DNA of 64,000 nt from assembly GCA_935421135.1 (NCBI GenBank), contig OW285195.1, forward strand, positions 1,302,001 through 1,366,000, written 5' to 3'. The notes below the pieces were generated by a model. The model made no database searches. It was not told the DNA's origin and saw nothing but the letters and a program-made list of their open reading frames with translations. The stretch's first letter is position 1, and each line of letters starts with the position of its first letter. The stretch is from Bugulina stolonifera. Taxonomy: Eukaryota; Bryozoa; Gymnolaemata; Cheilostomatida; Bugulidae. Shown piece by piece: positions 1 through 13,200 of the stretch. Position numbers and translations under genes: made by a program.

Positions 1-605
1 TATCATGTTAGCGATTAGAGATTTTAATACCCAATAACATGCGGTTTTCTTTTGGTTGACCAATCAGCGCATTCACAGACTTTCTACCGATATACGCTGC
101 CGCGCTAGTCGGTTACTAGTATTATTTGATTGAGTAAACATCTATTCTTATTTTTCTTTAAAGTCCTATTTTACAAAGAGATTTTTAAAATCACTGTTAT
201 TGTGAAAAAGCAGAGATGTTACTAAACAGTTTAGACACAAGTTCAAAACATTTAACACAAATAGTATCTGTAAATAACAGCGTCGAAGAGTTTTATGTTT
301 TATATATAATTGTAATGATAACTAATGTAAAAAAACAGACGAAATCCCCATCGCATCATGGCCGCCCGTGGGGAAAACTGGCATCAAGTGGCCAATCGGC
401 GTTTAATAGCGGAAAAATTTTAAGTTCCTGCTCTATCGGTTGTTACCTCTATGCCCAGCACTACACTACATCACTGTCACTAGGGGCTGTCTCACCATGC
501 ATCATAGTGCCATGTATTATGGTGCTTGTATATGACGTACACATTGTATGTGCTGTGTTTAGTTATTTCTAGCAACTCTGAACATATTTTCATGGTATTC
601 TGTAG
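1..605. other. PIK3R4 intron, no feature seen
   Basis: AT-rich. I searched for the missing VPS15 N-terminal exons and found none, so they lie left of the window. Confidence 0.6.
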
Positions 606-3600
606 ATATAACAGAGAAGTTATGTACAATGTCAAACTGCCTTCCATACCAGTACAACATGGTAAGTACTTACATACAAATTGTATATACATTAATTAAT
701 ATTCAATTATACCAACATGGTAAGTAAGTACTGTACATCTGTTTATATACCAACATGGTAGCTACATGTTGTACACATGTACATGACTGTGTATATTGTA
801 CATTATACAATGTACACTGTACTATATAATTATATAATGTTGTAGGCCTACATACATGTACATGTATATGCAAGCCTATTTTGTATACTGTTGTAGGCCG
901 TATATCAGTGGTCAAAGTCTAAGAAAAGAGGTGGGGGTCTCTAGGGTAGCAGACATAATCACTTGAGCGTAGCGCGCCGGCGGAGAGGGCCCGGGAGGAG
1001 CGCCTGAGCGCCCTCCCGGAAATTGGAAACTTTATTAAAATTAGACACCGGAAATGGTGCAAAATCCAAGAACTTTAGGATAAAATACGGTCCAAGATCT
1101 TAAGGTAAAATATGGTCCAATTAGTATTATTATTATAATAGTAATCTGCAGGGGGTCTATCAGTCTGAGAGACCTCTTGAAATTTATGGTGGGAGACTGC
1201 GTCCCCCACGACCCCCCCCCCAACTTTGACCACTGCCGTATATGTATATTATTATAAACCATTTTAACTGGTGAGTGTTTTAATTTCTAACTATTAGTAA
1301 TAGAATTGTTTTGGACACTTTGGTTTCATTGTGATATATGTATATTGTATATATTGTACATGCACATGTATGTATAATATTTTATGTTGTACATATATTA
1401 TATGTATATATTGTACATATATGTACATGTACATGTATATATTGTACTTATTATATGTAGAGAAATGTCCATGTTTGTAGGCTACTCTGCTAAATCTCAG
1501 CTAAAGTGCTCAACGTTTAAAACAGAGCTATAGAAGACATAAAACACTGAGATCCCATCAAACATTTGCACATATTATATAATTTATGTATTAATGTTGT
1601 ACACATGTATTGTAAATTATATTGTACATCGTATTATATTATATGTATATTGTAGGTAACCGACAAAGCAGGATTCCTAGTCAGACAGTATATCAAGTAT
1701 AATCTGTATGATAGAATCAGCACACGACCTTTCCTTACTTCCATTGAGAAAAAATGGATTGCCTTTCAGCTGCTCTCTGCCCTCAGTCAGTGCTACAGTC
1801 AGAAGGTCAGCATTTGTCTGTAGATATGTAGACATATCACGGTACTTGTAAATATGTAGACAGTTCATTATACTGTAGATATGTAGACAGTTTATTATAC
1901 TGTAGATGTAGACAGTTCATTATACTGTAGATATGTAGACAGTCCATTATACTGTAGATATGTAGACAGTTTATTATACTGTAGATATGTAGACAGTTTA
2001 TTATACTGTAGATATGTAGACAGTCCATTATATTGTAGATATGTAGACAGTTTATTATACTGTAGATATGTAGACAGTTTATTATACTGTAGATATGTAG
2101 ACAGTTCATTATGTTGTAGATATGTAGACAGTTCATTATATTGTAGATATGTAGACAGTCCATTATGCTGTAGATATGTAGACATATCATGGTACGTGTA
2201 GATATGTAGACATATCATGGTACGTGTAGATATGTAGACAGCTCATTATACTGTAGGTATGTAGACAATCCATTATACTGTAGAATTATCATGATACTTG
2301 TAGATATGTCATGGTACTTGTAGATACAAGTATATCATTATACTAGTAAGTATTATTAGCCTATCATAATATTTGTAGATCTGCCATGGGGATATCAAAT
2401 CTGAGAACGTGATGATTACTAGCTGGAACTGGGTTCTTCTCACAGATTTCGCAAACATTAAACCTACATATCTACCAGAGGTAGGCTTATATTATAGGAT
2501 ACTATGTACATATCTACCAGAGGTAGACTTACATTGTAGTATACTATGTACATGTACATATCTACCAGGGGTAGGCTTGTATTGTAGTATAATTATATAC
2601 CACCCATAGATAGCCTTATATTGTACATTGTAGTATATTATGTACAGTACCTACATGTATGTGCCAGTTGAGCATATTATGTAATTTTGCGCAATCACCG
2701 TGGCACTCATTGCCACCATCTCATCGACCGATGGGTTTGTAGCAGCCAATCAGACGTGTGGCTAGGGAACTATATGGTGTTATATTATAATGGTTGACTG
2801 ATTAAAATGTTGTAAAATGTAAAACTGCGGTGTGGCCGGAAGTCATCGTTTGAGTGGACTGGCAGGGAATGAGTGGCAAAATCATCACGAATATTTTATA
2901 TCAGCGGAGGTGTCTGAGAGTCAGCCAATTACAGGATAATGTGGATGTAGAAGTGCTAACTAACAGGAGACGCTATAGATGATATACAACAGGGCGGAGA
3001 GCAGAAGACGCCCACGAATCTAACGGACACTGTGAATCATTTCTTGATATATTTTTTTTAAAAATAGAAATACTATTCGAAAAATTATTATATTTTAGGA
3101 TCAATAACTAGTGGTGTTAAGCTTTGTTTTAATTAGTAAAAATAGTAGAAAAGTCATGTTGTAAATATTTTTAATTTGCAATTTAGTACTTTTTGATAAA
3201 TATGCAAATTGGGTGATTAACCTAATTATCCGATGAGCCAATCACGAGAGTGTATTTTGAAATACGTGTATATAAGTTAGATTGTTTTTTAAATAAATCA
3301 GAGTTGATACCACATTCGGAAAGAGTTGTTACTGCGCTACAGGACTTATACTGAATAAGGATACAGAACAGAAGGTGCTTACTCAGTGGTTAACAATAAA
3401 TAGAAATAGAAAGTGAGTTAGATTAGAAACTTTGTTTGCATAAATAGATTTTTAAGCATTCAGCAAGAATAACCTTCAGTGTAGTGTTAAAATGGGGCAA
3501 CTCTCCTCAGGACCTGCTGCTGATCCTCGAGTACTCTTCAGGGCCTGCCTATCGATCCCAACACTCTTCAGGGCCTGCCTATCGGTCCCAACACTCTTTA

Positions 3601-6600
3601 AGGCCCGCCTATTGGTTCCAACACTCTACAGGGCCTGCCTATCGATCCCAACACTCTTCAGGGCCTGTCTATCGATCCCAACACTGTTCAGGGCCTGCCT
3701 ATCGGTCCCAACACTCTTTAAGGTCCGCCTATTGGTTCCAACACTCTACAGGGCCTGCCTATCGGTCCCAGCACTCTCCAGGGCCTGCCTATCGGTCCCA
3801 ACACTCTACAGGGACTGCCTATTGGTTCCAACACTCTTCAGGACCTGCCTATCGGTCTCAACACTCTTCAGAGCCTGCCTATCGGTCCCAGCACTCTTCA
3901 GAGCCTGCCTATCGGTCCCAACACTCTTCAGGGCCTGCCTATCGGTCCCAACACTCTTTAAGGCCTGCCTATTGGTCCCAACACTCTTCAGGGCCTGCCT
4001 ATCGGCCCCAACATTTTGTCAGACTAACCATCCTAAATAATTATAATTGCTGTGAATTTTCACAGGAAGTTGTAATCTTTTTTGATTGAGCTGTTTCCTA
4101 CCTCCAAACGCTGAGAGAGAGTTTTTCCAGCTTGGAATACTCTTCCCTCTTTCTCCAGAAAGCGAATCCTGTTCAATAAGAATTGATGAAGAAAGGACAA
4201 CTCCAAACAACTGGAGATGTTGTTGCATAGTATTCACCTGTTATGTGGGCTGGCAATACAGTGGGTCAGGTGGGCTATGCACCTGCCATCCCACTATTGC
4301 ATATGTGTAATAATAAAACGGATTTAAGAGATAAAAGCCTATCGTTACAAAGTTTATTTTTATCTATTATGTACATGTATGATAGGCCTACAAATAAAAG
4401 TTCTGCAGAAAGTATTAAAAAACTGAACAAAATTATTAATATACAATATGCGTGTTGCTAGCTGTCTACAGGTCACGTCACACTCCTCTATAGTTATATA
4501 TGATTAGAAGTGCCAGTGTAAATGGAGTAAATATAATTAGTGATAGAAGGAACGTGTATATAACTACAATACGTGTAGCATCTGACCTCTCCAAAGATAA
4601 TGCATACAATCCCTTTGCTATAGCTAATCGTGTCTGTAGAGAACAGTAGATAGCAAACACCCCTGTGATAGGTAGCACAAATGCAACCGCTAATGACTCC
4701 ATTATAAAAGTTCTTGGCCAAAGGTTTTCTGATATGACAGCAGGTTCAGATCGATGCAAATTGATCACCATTTTAGGGGTGCCCCTATGTATGCCCGCAT
4801 TCTGTGCTACAGTTCCACTTGGATCTATGGCTACATAGTCTGTGTATTGTGACTGATTGGAATCTATCCTCGTACTCGGACTATCCTTGAACGTTACTGT
4901 GGATACCAAGGCTTTATTCCGTCTCTGTCCGTTATTCATGCCAGTGGCTACTAAACCATCTTCAATCGGCATGGCCGGACCTACCCTCGTGTGGTTCGCT
5001 CCTTCTCTAGAAGCTGACGTGCTGCTCAAACTATGACTGTCTGTTTCTTTCTCCTAAAAAGATACCAATGCTACAATTATATATGCTACAACGCTGTCCA
5101 GTGTTCTAACTACTAGCCAACCATTCTACCCATTGCCAACTACATGCCGCCGGCTAATACCAACAATTTCCATCTGATCTCGATAAATATTGATATTAAT
5201 TTTTTATATTTAATCACAAGTGTTAGAAATCCTTTAAACTAAAGTTATCTCCAACAAACTCATCACTCATAAATCTATTTCCAACGAACATCATCATAGA
5301 GTTTAGTCAATATATCCCATGTCAGAATAGTAACTTTATACAAGCTGGTGCAGGAGTTGTGTGTGTGCCGAGGCTACATCAGAAGTTGTATGTGCTGAGG
5401 CTACATCAGGAGTTGTATGTGCCGAGGCTACATCAGAAGTTGTATGTGCTGAGGCTACATCAGGAGTTGTATGTGCTGAGGCTACATCAGGAGTTGTATG
5501 TGCTGAGGCTACATCAGGAGTTGTATGTGCTACGGCTACATCAGGAGTTGTATGTGTTGCGGCTACATCAGAAGTTGTATGTACTGAGGCTACATCAGGA
5601 GTTGTATGTACTGAGGCTACATCTGAAGTTGTATGTGCTGAGGCTACATCAGGAGCATCCAAATACTTCACTGCACTGATCAGCTAGCCAGGCAGCCCTG
5701 CTCAATGGCAGAATGCTATCCATGCTGTCAGGTTTGACTATGCATATCATGAAGAGATGTATGGTGTTCAATAACAGAAATGGTGAGATGGGCTTTAACA
5801 CCTTTATTCGGTGAACCTTCCCTAGAGCTTGTCGAGTACTCTTTTTATGTGTTTTTAATTTGGTTAATAGTACTTTTGTATCGTGTAATTTAATCATGTT
5901 ATGATTCAAATCGGTTATTAAATGGTTTTACTGAAGTCCGTGGTAGTAATTAGTTAGAGAGAATCACTCCCAAAATGTAACGACAATATTGAACAAGCTG
6001 TCCAGCTGAACATTTCATTTAACTTCATAGCCTTTGGTCTCTAACTATTATCAATTAATAGGTATATTTTTACTAAGAATCAATTTGACAGAGTTCAGCA
6101 CCTTAGCATAATACAAGGTACACACTGGTCCCTGCAATGTGGATGCTGTATATACTATGATTTCATTGGGAAAGAAAATAATGAAGATTTTTTGTTGAAA
6201 ATCACTGGGTGGGATAACTCAGAGGTTACCGACTCACCGGTGTGGAGGTGTCATTGTGTAGTCGGCACTTCTCCCTCAAGTACTCAGAGCTGATCGTCAC
6301 CACGCTGTCATCCCCAAGTTGTTCTGTGTTGAGGATGATCATTTTACTATTGTCCTCCACTGTCACCAGCGGCCTTCCGTCTGTCCCATATTTATAAATC
6401 TTTACGTGTGACCTCTCATTATTTAGCTGTAGTTCCGTTTCTTCCTTGTCCTCTGTCCCACTTTCCTCACTTCCTGTGTCTTGCCTCCCCCTAGTGCTCA
6501 AGTAACTGGCATCTCCGTCACCCATGATACAGGTGCTCTGGTTGGATGGGTCACAGACTCTGTAGATATTTTGTGTGGGTGAGACATTGTCCAAGTTGAT

Positions 6601-9600
6601 CATAGGTGGCAGCTGTCCGCTATGTCTATCTGCTTTAGGTGTACTGTCGGAAACACCAGTTTCCTCGGTGCCCTCTGTATTCACCATTCTGTACTACGTT
6701 CTTATACTGGCTCTCTACCAGTTGAGACGCATGCCTTACTCAGTTGTCCCGTTGTTGTTGTATTAATACAGAAAAGGTGGTGATGTTTGCTTGCTCCAAT
6801 CATACAACATTGATTATCACACAAGTTCTTTATTATTTTAGATATTCACCATTACTGGCTATTCTTCTAGTTTGCATATTAGTAGTAGAATAATATTCCG
6901 TTTAAGTAACAATTTCAGTACTACCTAGTTGGAATGCATTGTTTGATGGAGTCAAGATATTATTATGTTTTTATATCAATAATAATATTGACTAATAGCT
7001 TCAGAAATATATACATGTACATGTACACTTGTATATTATCACTACTCTGTATAATATCTGCGAGTAAAATGTATTTTATAGCACAGAACTTGTTAAGATT
7101 CTATCCTGCTTCTCCCCTTATACACCTAACAGCAAACATCAACCGTGCACCCTAACTGGTTATCATTGGCACATTGATCAACACCCAGCAACCAGGGTTG
7201 CCATTTATTATCTCATGGCCAATGATTAGTGCTGGGCAGTTTTTTTGCATTTGCATTCAGATTTTTGCTGATTTTTCTTTTACCTCTCGGTTTAATTCGG
7301 TTTTGTAAATTCAGGAAAAAAGCAGAATCAATCCAAAAGTTTCACACTGAATTTTAGGAGTTGTCACACTCCACTTTTAACTGTAATGATGGCCATTTTT
7401 CATTTCATTTCATGTTATAATATGCTGTAATTATTGACTACCAATTATAGTTTGTAATAATATGTAAGTATAAGTACTAAAATGGAGTCAAACTACAACA
7501 AATTATCACAAAGTGACAACGTTGGATGCAGATAGAGCTCTATGCCAAGGATCACATCGAACTATGAAGATTGAAAAAGACATAACATGGACTCACTTGT
7601 GAGTGACACCAGCCATTACCGGAAATGATGGTCATTTTCCTTTAGTTTGATCATCATGTTCAGCCTGGTGTGTTCCACTGTTGGGCAAAGGCCTCAGCAT
7701 GCTCTCTCTAATATGACCATCTTCTGTTTGGTCTCCCTCTTGATCTTATCCCATATCTACACTGCAGCTGTACAATCTGTTATTCTGACGTCAGAATCAT
7801 TTTGTTGATTAAATTGTAATTATTTAACACTAGTTATTACAATAATATGTATGTATAACTACTGAAATTGAGTAAAACTACAGTAAATCATCGCTGGGTG
7901 ACAATGATGAATGCAGCTAAGTCCGTATGGCAATGAAGACATCGGATTATTAAGATTGAAAGGGGCACAATATGCATGAACGCATTTGTACCACCAGGCA
8001 TTACTGGAACTTAACACGCTTAAGTGTCAGGCGCTTAATTGTACCAACCCACCGCATTCGGTTTCGGTTCTCATTTTAAAATTTCACGGTTTTTGAACTG
8101 AAAGAAAACTGTAAAACTGAATGATACCGAAACACCGTGCAGCACTACCAATGATACTCTTTACAAAGAAGTCTAACAAGAATCAAAATTGTTTTTTGAG
8201 TCACTAGTATACATACAATGGTTTCTGGTGTCTAATGAATAGTTCCTGTAATGTGACTTGGGGTGATGTATCCCAGGTACACGAGAGGCCATGATCTTCA
8301 ACCAGAATTGTTAATTAATATCCAGCCAATAACCAAAGCTGATTTGTAGCAAATTATCTAATTGAAGTAGTTGTATCTAACCTTAACTGATCTCAACAGC
8401 GTTCCTGATACCAGAGTCGGAAAAGACCAACATTTTTGTCTTTGCATTGCCGAATAAAACGGTGAGCCGATTTATTTTAGCATGAGGCTCCATCGGCCTC
8501 TCGTGTAATCCATGCTTTAGAACGGCGTGAACTTAATTTTGTTCTTGTTAGCTGTTATCTGGTGAAATTGGGAGGATAAATCCGGGGTTGTTGGACTATT
8601 TCAGTATTTATCATACAGGCAAGCAGACAGGCACCTTGGAACAAGCAAGGTTTTACTAGTTTCTGGTGGCAAGTATGTTGCATGCTTTACGATTTCTGGT
8701 TCAATCTGCCTGTCCTACTTTCCACACCAGTGGAAGAGCAGCAGCAGTAACGTAACGTCGAATGTAACGTTCAGCGCTAGAGCTACATGTAGCTAGTAGC
8801 TTCTAAAGCCTCGGCTTCAAATGAGGCCAACGACTCTTTTTTGGGCTGACGGACCCTCATCCTAGGCCCACCATCTTTTTACCTATGCAAAGACCAATAT
8901 GTTGGTCTTTTCAGACTCCTGTGTCACAGAGTGCTGTTGTAATTCGTCGATATTAGATAATAAATCCAATTTGGTTATTGGCTGGAAATGGATGTCGATC
9001 AGTGCTAATGGTTGGCTGGTACTATGCATTGTCTATAGAGCCATGCCAACGAGAATTTAGTCAATCATTTTATCTTACTTACCATTGTATATATCATTCT
9101 CATGTTTCTAGAACAATCCTTCAGATTACAACTACTTCTTTGACACTTCACGAAGGAGGACATGTTATATAGCCCCTGAACGCTTTCAACATAACTCAGC
9201 TAAGGGCTCAGAGCTCGGGCTATTTGACTTGTTGGCGGGAGAAGATGTTACATCAGCAGAGGCAGAGCTTACGCATGCCATGGACATATTCTCACTTGGG
9301 TCTGTTCTCAACACTGTAGGAATTGATTAGACCTATTTAATACACCTCATTCTGCTACTAAATGTATTCTTTGTAGTGATGGAAACTAATAATATTGTAG
9401 TATACATCGTATCTATAACTATATTCATATTATGTACATTGTATGTGTTCCAAGAGAAAGCATTTTCTGCTCGTTATGACATAAAATTTTCTGTGCTTCT
9501 TGTGAAGTTGGCCTTTCCCAGTTGTTTCTCTTATTTTAATTTACAAATAAGGCAGTTGTTCTTGACTAAGCCTGTACAACCTGCTATTCTAGTCAATTTC

Positions 9601-10234
9601 CTAGCGAAAGTACAATCACTTGAACTTTAAACTCTCATTAGAAAACTGATAGATATATTTGTTGTTAGACAGACATTATGGTAGTCTTACGTATACAATG
9701 AGCCAATATCTTGTTACAGTAGAGACAGTGCTAGGTTGCTGTATGTATTATGGCACATTTACATTTGGTAGTTGTGTCCTCATTGAGCTATTCTCCGATG
9801 GTAAGGTGCCATTTAACCTCTCCCAGCTCTTGAGTTACCGGAATGGAGACTATAGTCCGTGGAAGATACTAGATACCATATCTGACAGGCATATCAAGGT
9901 ACTATACACTATATTATACTCCCACTGTATGACAGGCATATCAAGGTACTATTAGGCCTACACTGTTTACTCCCACTGTATAATGTGTATGACACGGTGG
10001 TTACACGCATTGTTGTATACATGTATATAATACCAAGTGTATAATATTGTGTACATAATACCAGGAGCTACTGCAGAGCATGATTCAGAAGAATCCATCT
10101 CATAGACTGAGCTGTGAGGAGTATCTCCATCAACAGAAGGGTAAAGGGTTCCCCGTCTACTTCTACACATACCTAAAACCTCAGATCCAAGGCTACAGGT
10201 CTACAACTATCTACCCAGATGATAGAATCACTAA
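606..10234 (+). CDS. PIK3R4: PIK3R4 pseudokinase-domain exons
   Basis: Six exons: 606-661, 1656-1805, 2379-2480, 9112-9299, 9772-9898, 10065-10234. Exon 1656 encodes [13 protein letters not shown], a VPS15 hallmark. The catalytic loop in exon 2379 reads CHGDIKSEN, so HRD is replaced by HGD as usual in VPS15, and the DFG position is DFA ([13 protein letters not shown]). Exon 9112 carries [17 protein letters not shown] with the APE motif and MDIFSLG; the glycine codon is split across the join to 9772, which continues [10 protein letters not shown]. Exon 10065 closes the C-lobe. The 3' ends of exons 606-661, 2379-2480 and 9772-9898 are tandemly duplicated in the following introns. The intron after 2480 is 6.6 kb and hosts the CD225 gene. 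Confidence 0.93.
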
Positions 10235-13200
10235 GTAAGAACAATAGTACTGCCACTGCACACAAGTTTTCATGTATGAACAGTTTAAGTTCAAGTCATG
10301 TTAATGTGTTACATCCCAAACAATTAACATTGGTTGTCTCCTCACCGACCATGTTATTCATAAATTTTGTGTTTGAGTTGGCTTGATTGACTTGAACATT
10401 ATGTCGTAACATTGGTTCTATATTGTTATAACATTAGATGCCATTATACTAGTGTACCGGTATACCAGTGTACTAGTGAACCAGTATACCAGCGCACCAG
10501 TGTACCAGTAAACCAGTGTACCAGTAGACCAGTGTATCAGTATACCGGCGCACCAGTGCACCAGTATACCAGTGTACCAGTAAATACCAGTGTACCAGTG
10601 TACCAGTAAATACCAGTGTACCGGTGTACCAGTATACCAGTGTACCAGTAGACCAGTGTACCAGTATACCGGCGCACCAGTGCACCAGTATACCAGTGTA
10701 CCAGTGCACCAGTATACCAGCGTACCAGTAAATACCAGTGTACCAGTATACCAGTGTATCAGTGTACCAGTATACCAGTATACCAATGTACCATATAACA
10801 CTCTGTATTACATCCACAATGTCTGCTTAGAATAAAAAAAGAGTTACCGGCTATAATGAAGCACACTGGGGTTACTAAAGGACAGGATAGCTATTACGAA
10901 CCTCTCGTTATCATACTAGAGATTGTTACCTCAGCCATCAGAGAGCTCAAGGTAAGGCTAGTGTAGCATGGGAGGACAATTATAACACTATGCTATGTAG
11001 GCTACTAGTATATACTGTGTTACAGCTTATGACAAGTAATGTGTTATAGAAATTGGTGTCTTGTTTTGTGAAATTATTGTTCTTGTAAGCTCTACTACCA
11101 GTGAGTAGCATATAAACTGTAATCAGATCCCTCTGTAATCTTCTCCGCTCTGACCATCATCTTTACAGCTGCCTATGCTTGTCTTTCTCTCTATCTAAGT
11201 GGGCGTGGTCTAGGACTAACATCAAACCTTGGCTCTCAACATTCCAAACTATTACTCACGTTAACCTAAAAGCATTATTTTGCCTGTTCAATTTCACCAT
11301 GTTTGCATTAATTGAAATTTCCATCTTGAATAGTCTGCTATATAAATTGGTGTTGTATTTTCTCTGTTTCCAGCAGGAACCACCTCTTCCCCCCCCCCCC
11401 CCCATCCACAAGTTATACTGTGAAACCATACTTACCTAGCAGAGTAGAGTCATGAAACTAAAATAGGACAATAGTGCTCTTAAATGGTATCACGTTGTTA
11501 TAGTAACGCCATGTCTGTTTGTCTCTGTTTATGCAGTACTGCGAGGGAAAACTGAATAGTCTGAATCTGTTACTGGAGTTTACAGAATATTTACCTGCCG
11601 ATGTAATACTAGACCGTATAATTCCACACATGGTATGTACTAGCGCGTAATACCATACTATCATGGTGCGCTGTATATACTACTATATAACTACTATAGT
11701 AACGTACATAGTATACACTGTCATATAATTACTGTATTTGACTGTGTTGCAGATGTTTCTATTAGAGGATGGTATAGCCCGAGTGAAGGCAGAAGCAGTA
11801 CGGGCTGTCACCGCTACCCTCGCTAATATCACATTCGTACCAAAGAATGAGTCGAACATATTCCCAGACTATATTCTACCAGCCATGAGCAACCTCTCCA
11901 CCCATGAAAGTGTGGTGTGTATTATTTTATGTTCATGTATATAATTATGTAGGCCTACATTGTATTTTAATGTATTGTATACTCTTCTCCAAGGTGCACT
12001 GTAAAATATGTTTTATTCTGTTAACCATGCGTCAGAGTTGCATAAGATTATACTGTATTGGACTCATGTATTTGTTGTTGCTAACACTACACTTGTGAAT
12101 ATAAAAGGTCAGTAGTGTATGTGAATATAAAAGGTCAGTAGTGTATGGGAATACAAAAGGTCAGTAGTGTATGTGAATAAAAAAGGTCAGTAGTGTATGT
12201 GAATACAAAAGGTCAGTAGTGTATGTGAATACAAAAGGTCAGTAGTGTATGTGAATACAAAGGTCAGTAGTTTATGTGAATACAACTGCGTATGTTTCAG
12301 CTGGTGAGAGTTGCGCTGGCTGAGAATATTGCAATCCTTGCTGAAACAGCCATCCGCTTCCTTAATCTCTCCCAGTCTACCGCCGGCAATGACGATCCCC
12401 TCGATTATGACGCTGAGGTCAAGACCTTGCACAGTCTAATACAGGCTAAGGTCGTCTCACTGCTTAGCGACTCTGACAACTCTGTGAGGCGTGCAATGCT
12501 TCACTTCAGTATCACCAAACTAGCCGTCATATTTGGCAAACAGAAAGGTAATAATGCTTCCACACTAAGATGACTTATATACACACAATTATAACAGTCT
12601 GATATACTATCCTCAATACATACATGTACATGTATTACCTCCCACTTGGTATAGATGTAAATGTATAATGTAGTATATATAACATTGTAGCACAACGTGC
12701 AACCATTAATGCAGCATATCCGATTGTATATTCTGTATTCACTTTGCTTATATATGTTACTGTCATAGTTGTATCATATGTATGTATACACGCTCTAAAT
12801 ATACTGGAGATGTAGATATTATTAATATTTCTGCTGCTTTTCCTGTAGCTAGTGACATCATTCTCTCACACATGATCACATTTCTAAATGATAAACAAGA
12901 CTGGCAGCTGAGGGCGGAGTTCTTCCAGTGCCTAGTGGGTGTGGCCTCCTACATCGGCTGGCAGAGTACGACGGTGCTTAAACCTCTTATAGAGCAGGTA
13001 TAGTCGGTAACTAGTAGTCAGTAGCTGGTAGTCAGTAGCTAGTAGTCGGTAACTAGTAGTCAGTAGCTAGTAGTCAGTAGTTAGTAGTCAGTAGTTAGTA
13101 GCTAGTAGTCAGTAAATAGTAGTCAGTAGCTAATAGTCAGTAGTCAGTAGCTGGTAGTCAGTAGCTGGTAGTCAGTAGCTAGTAGTCAGTAGTTAGTAGC

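Noticed and set aside
3484..4089. 201-residue protein-coding gene
   Set aside because: It is a translation of a 30-bp minisatellite with a non-ATG start and no homology.
7634..7760. RTE-type LINE fragment
   Set aside because: The words CCACTGTTGGGCAAAGGCCT looked familiar from animal LINE tails, but there is no coding support and it lies within the hAT-like element.
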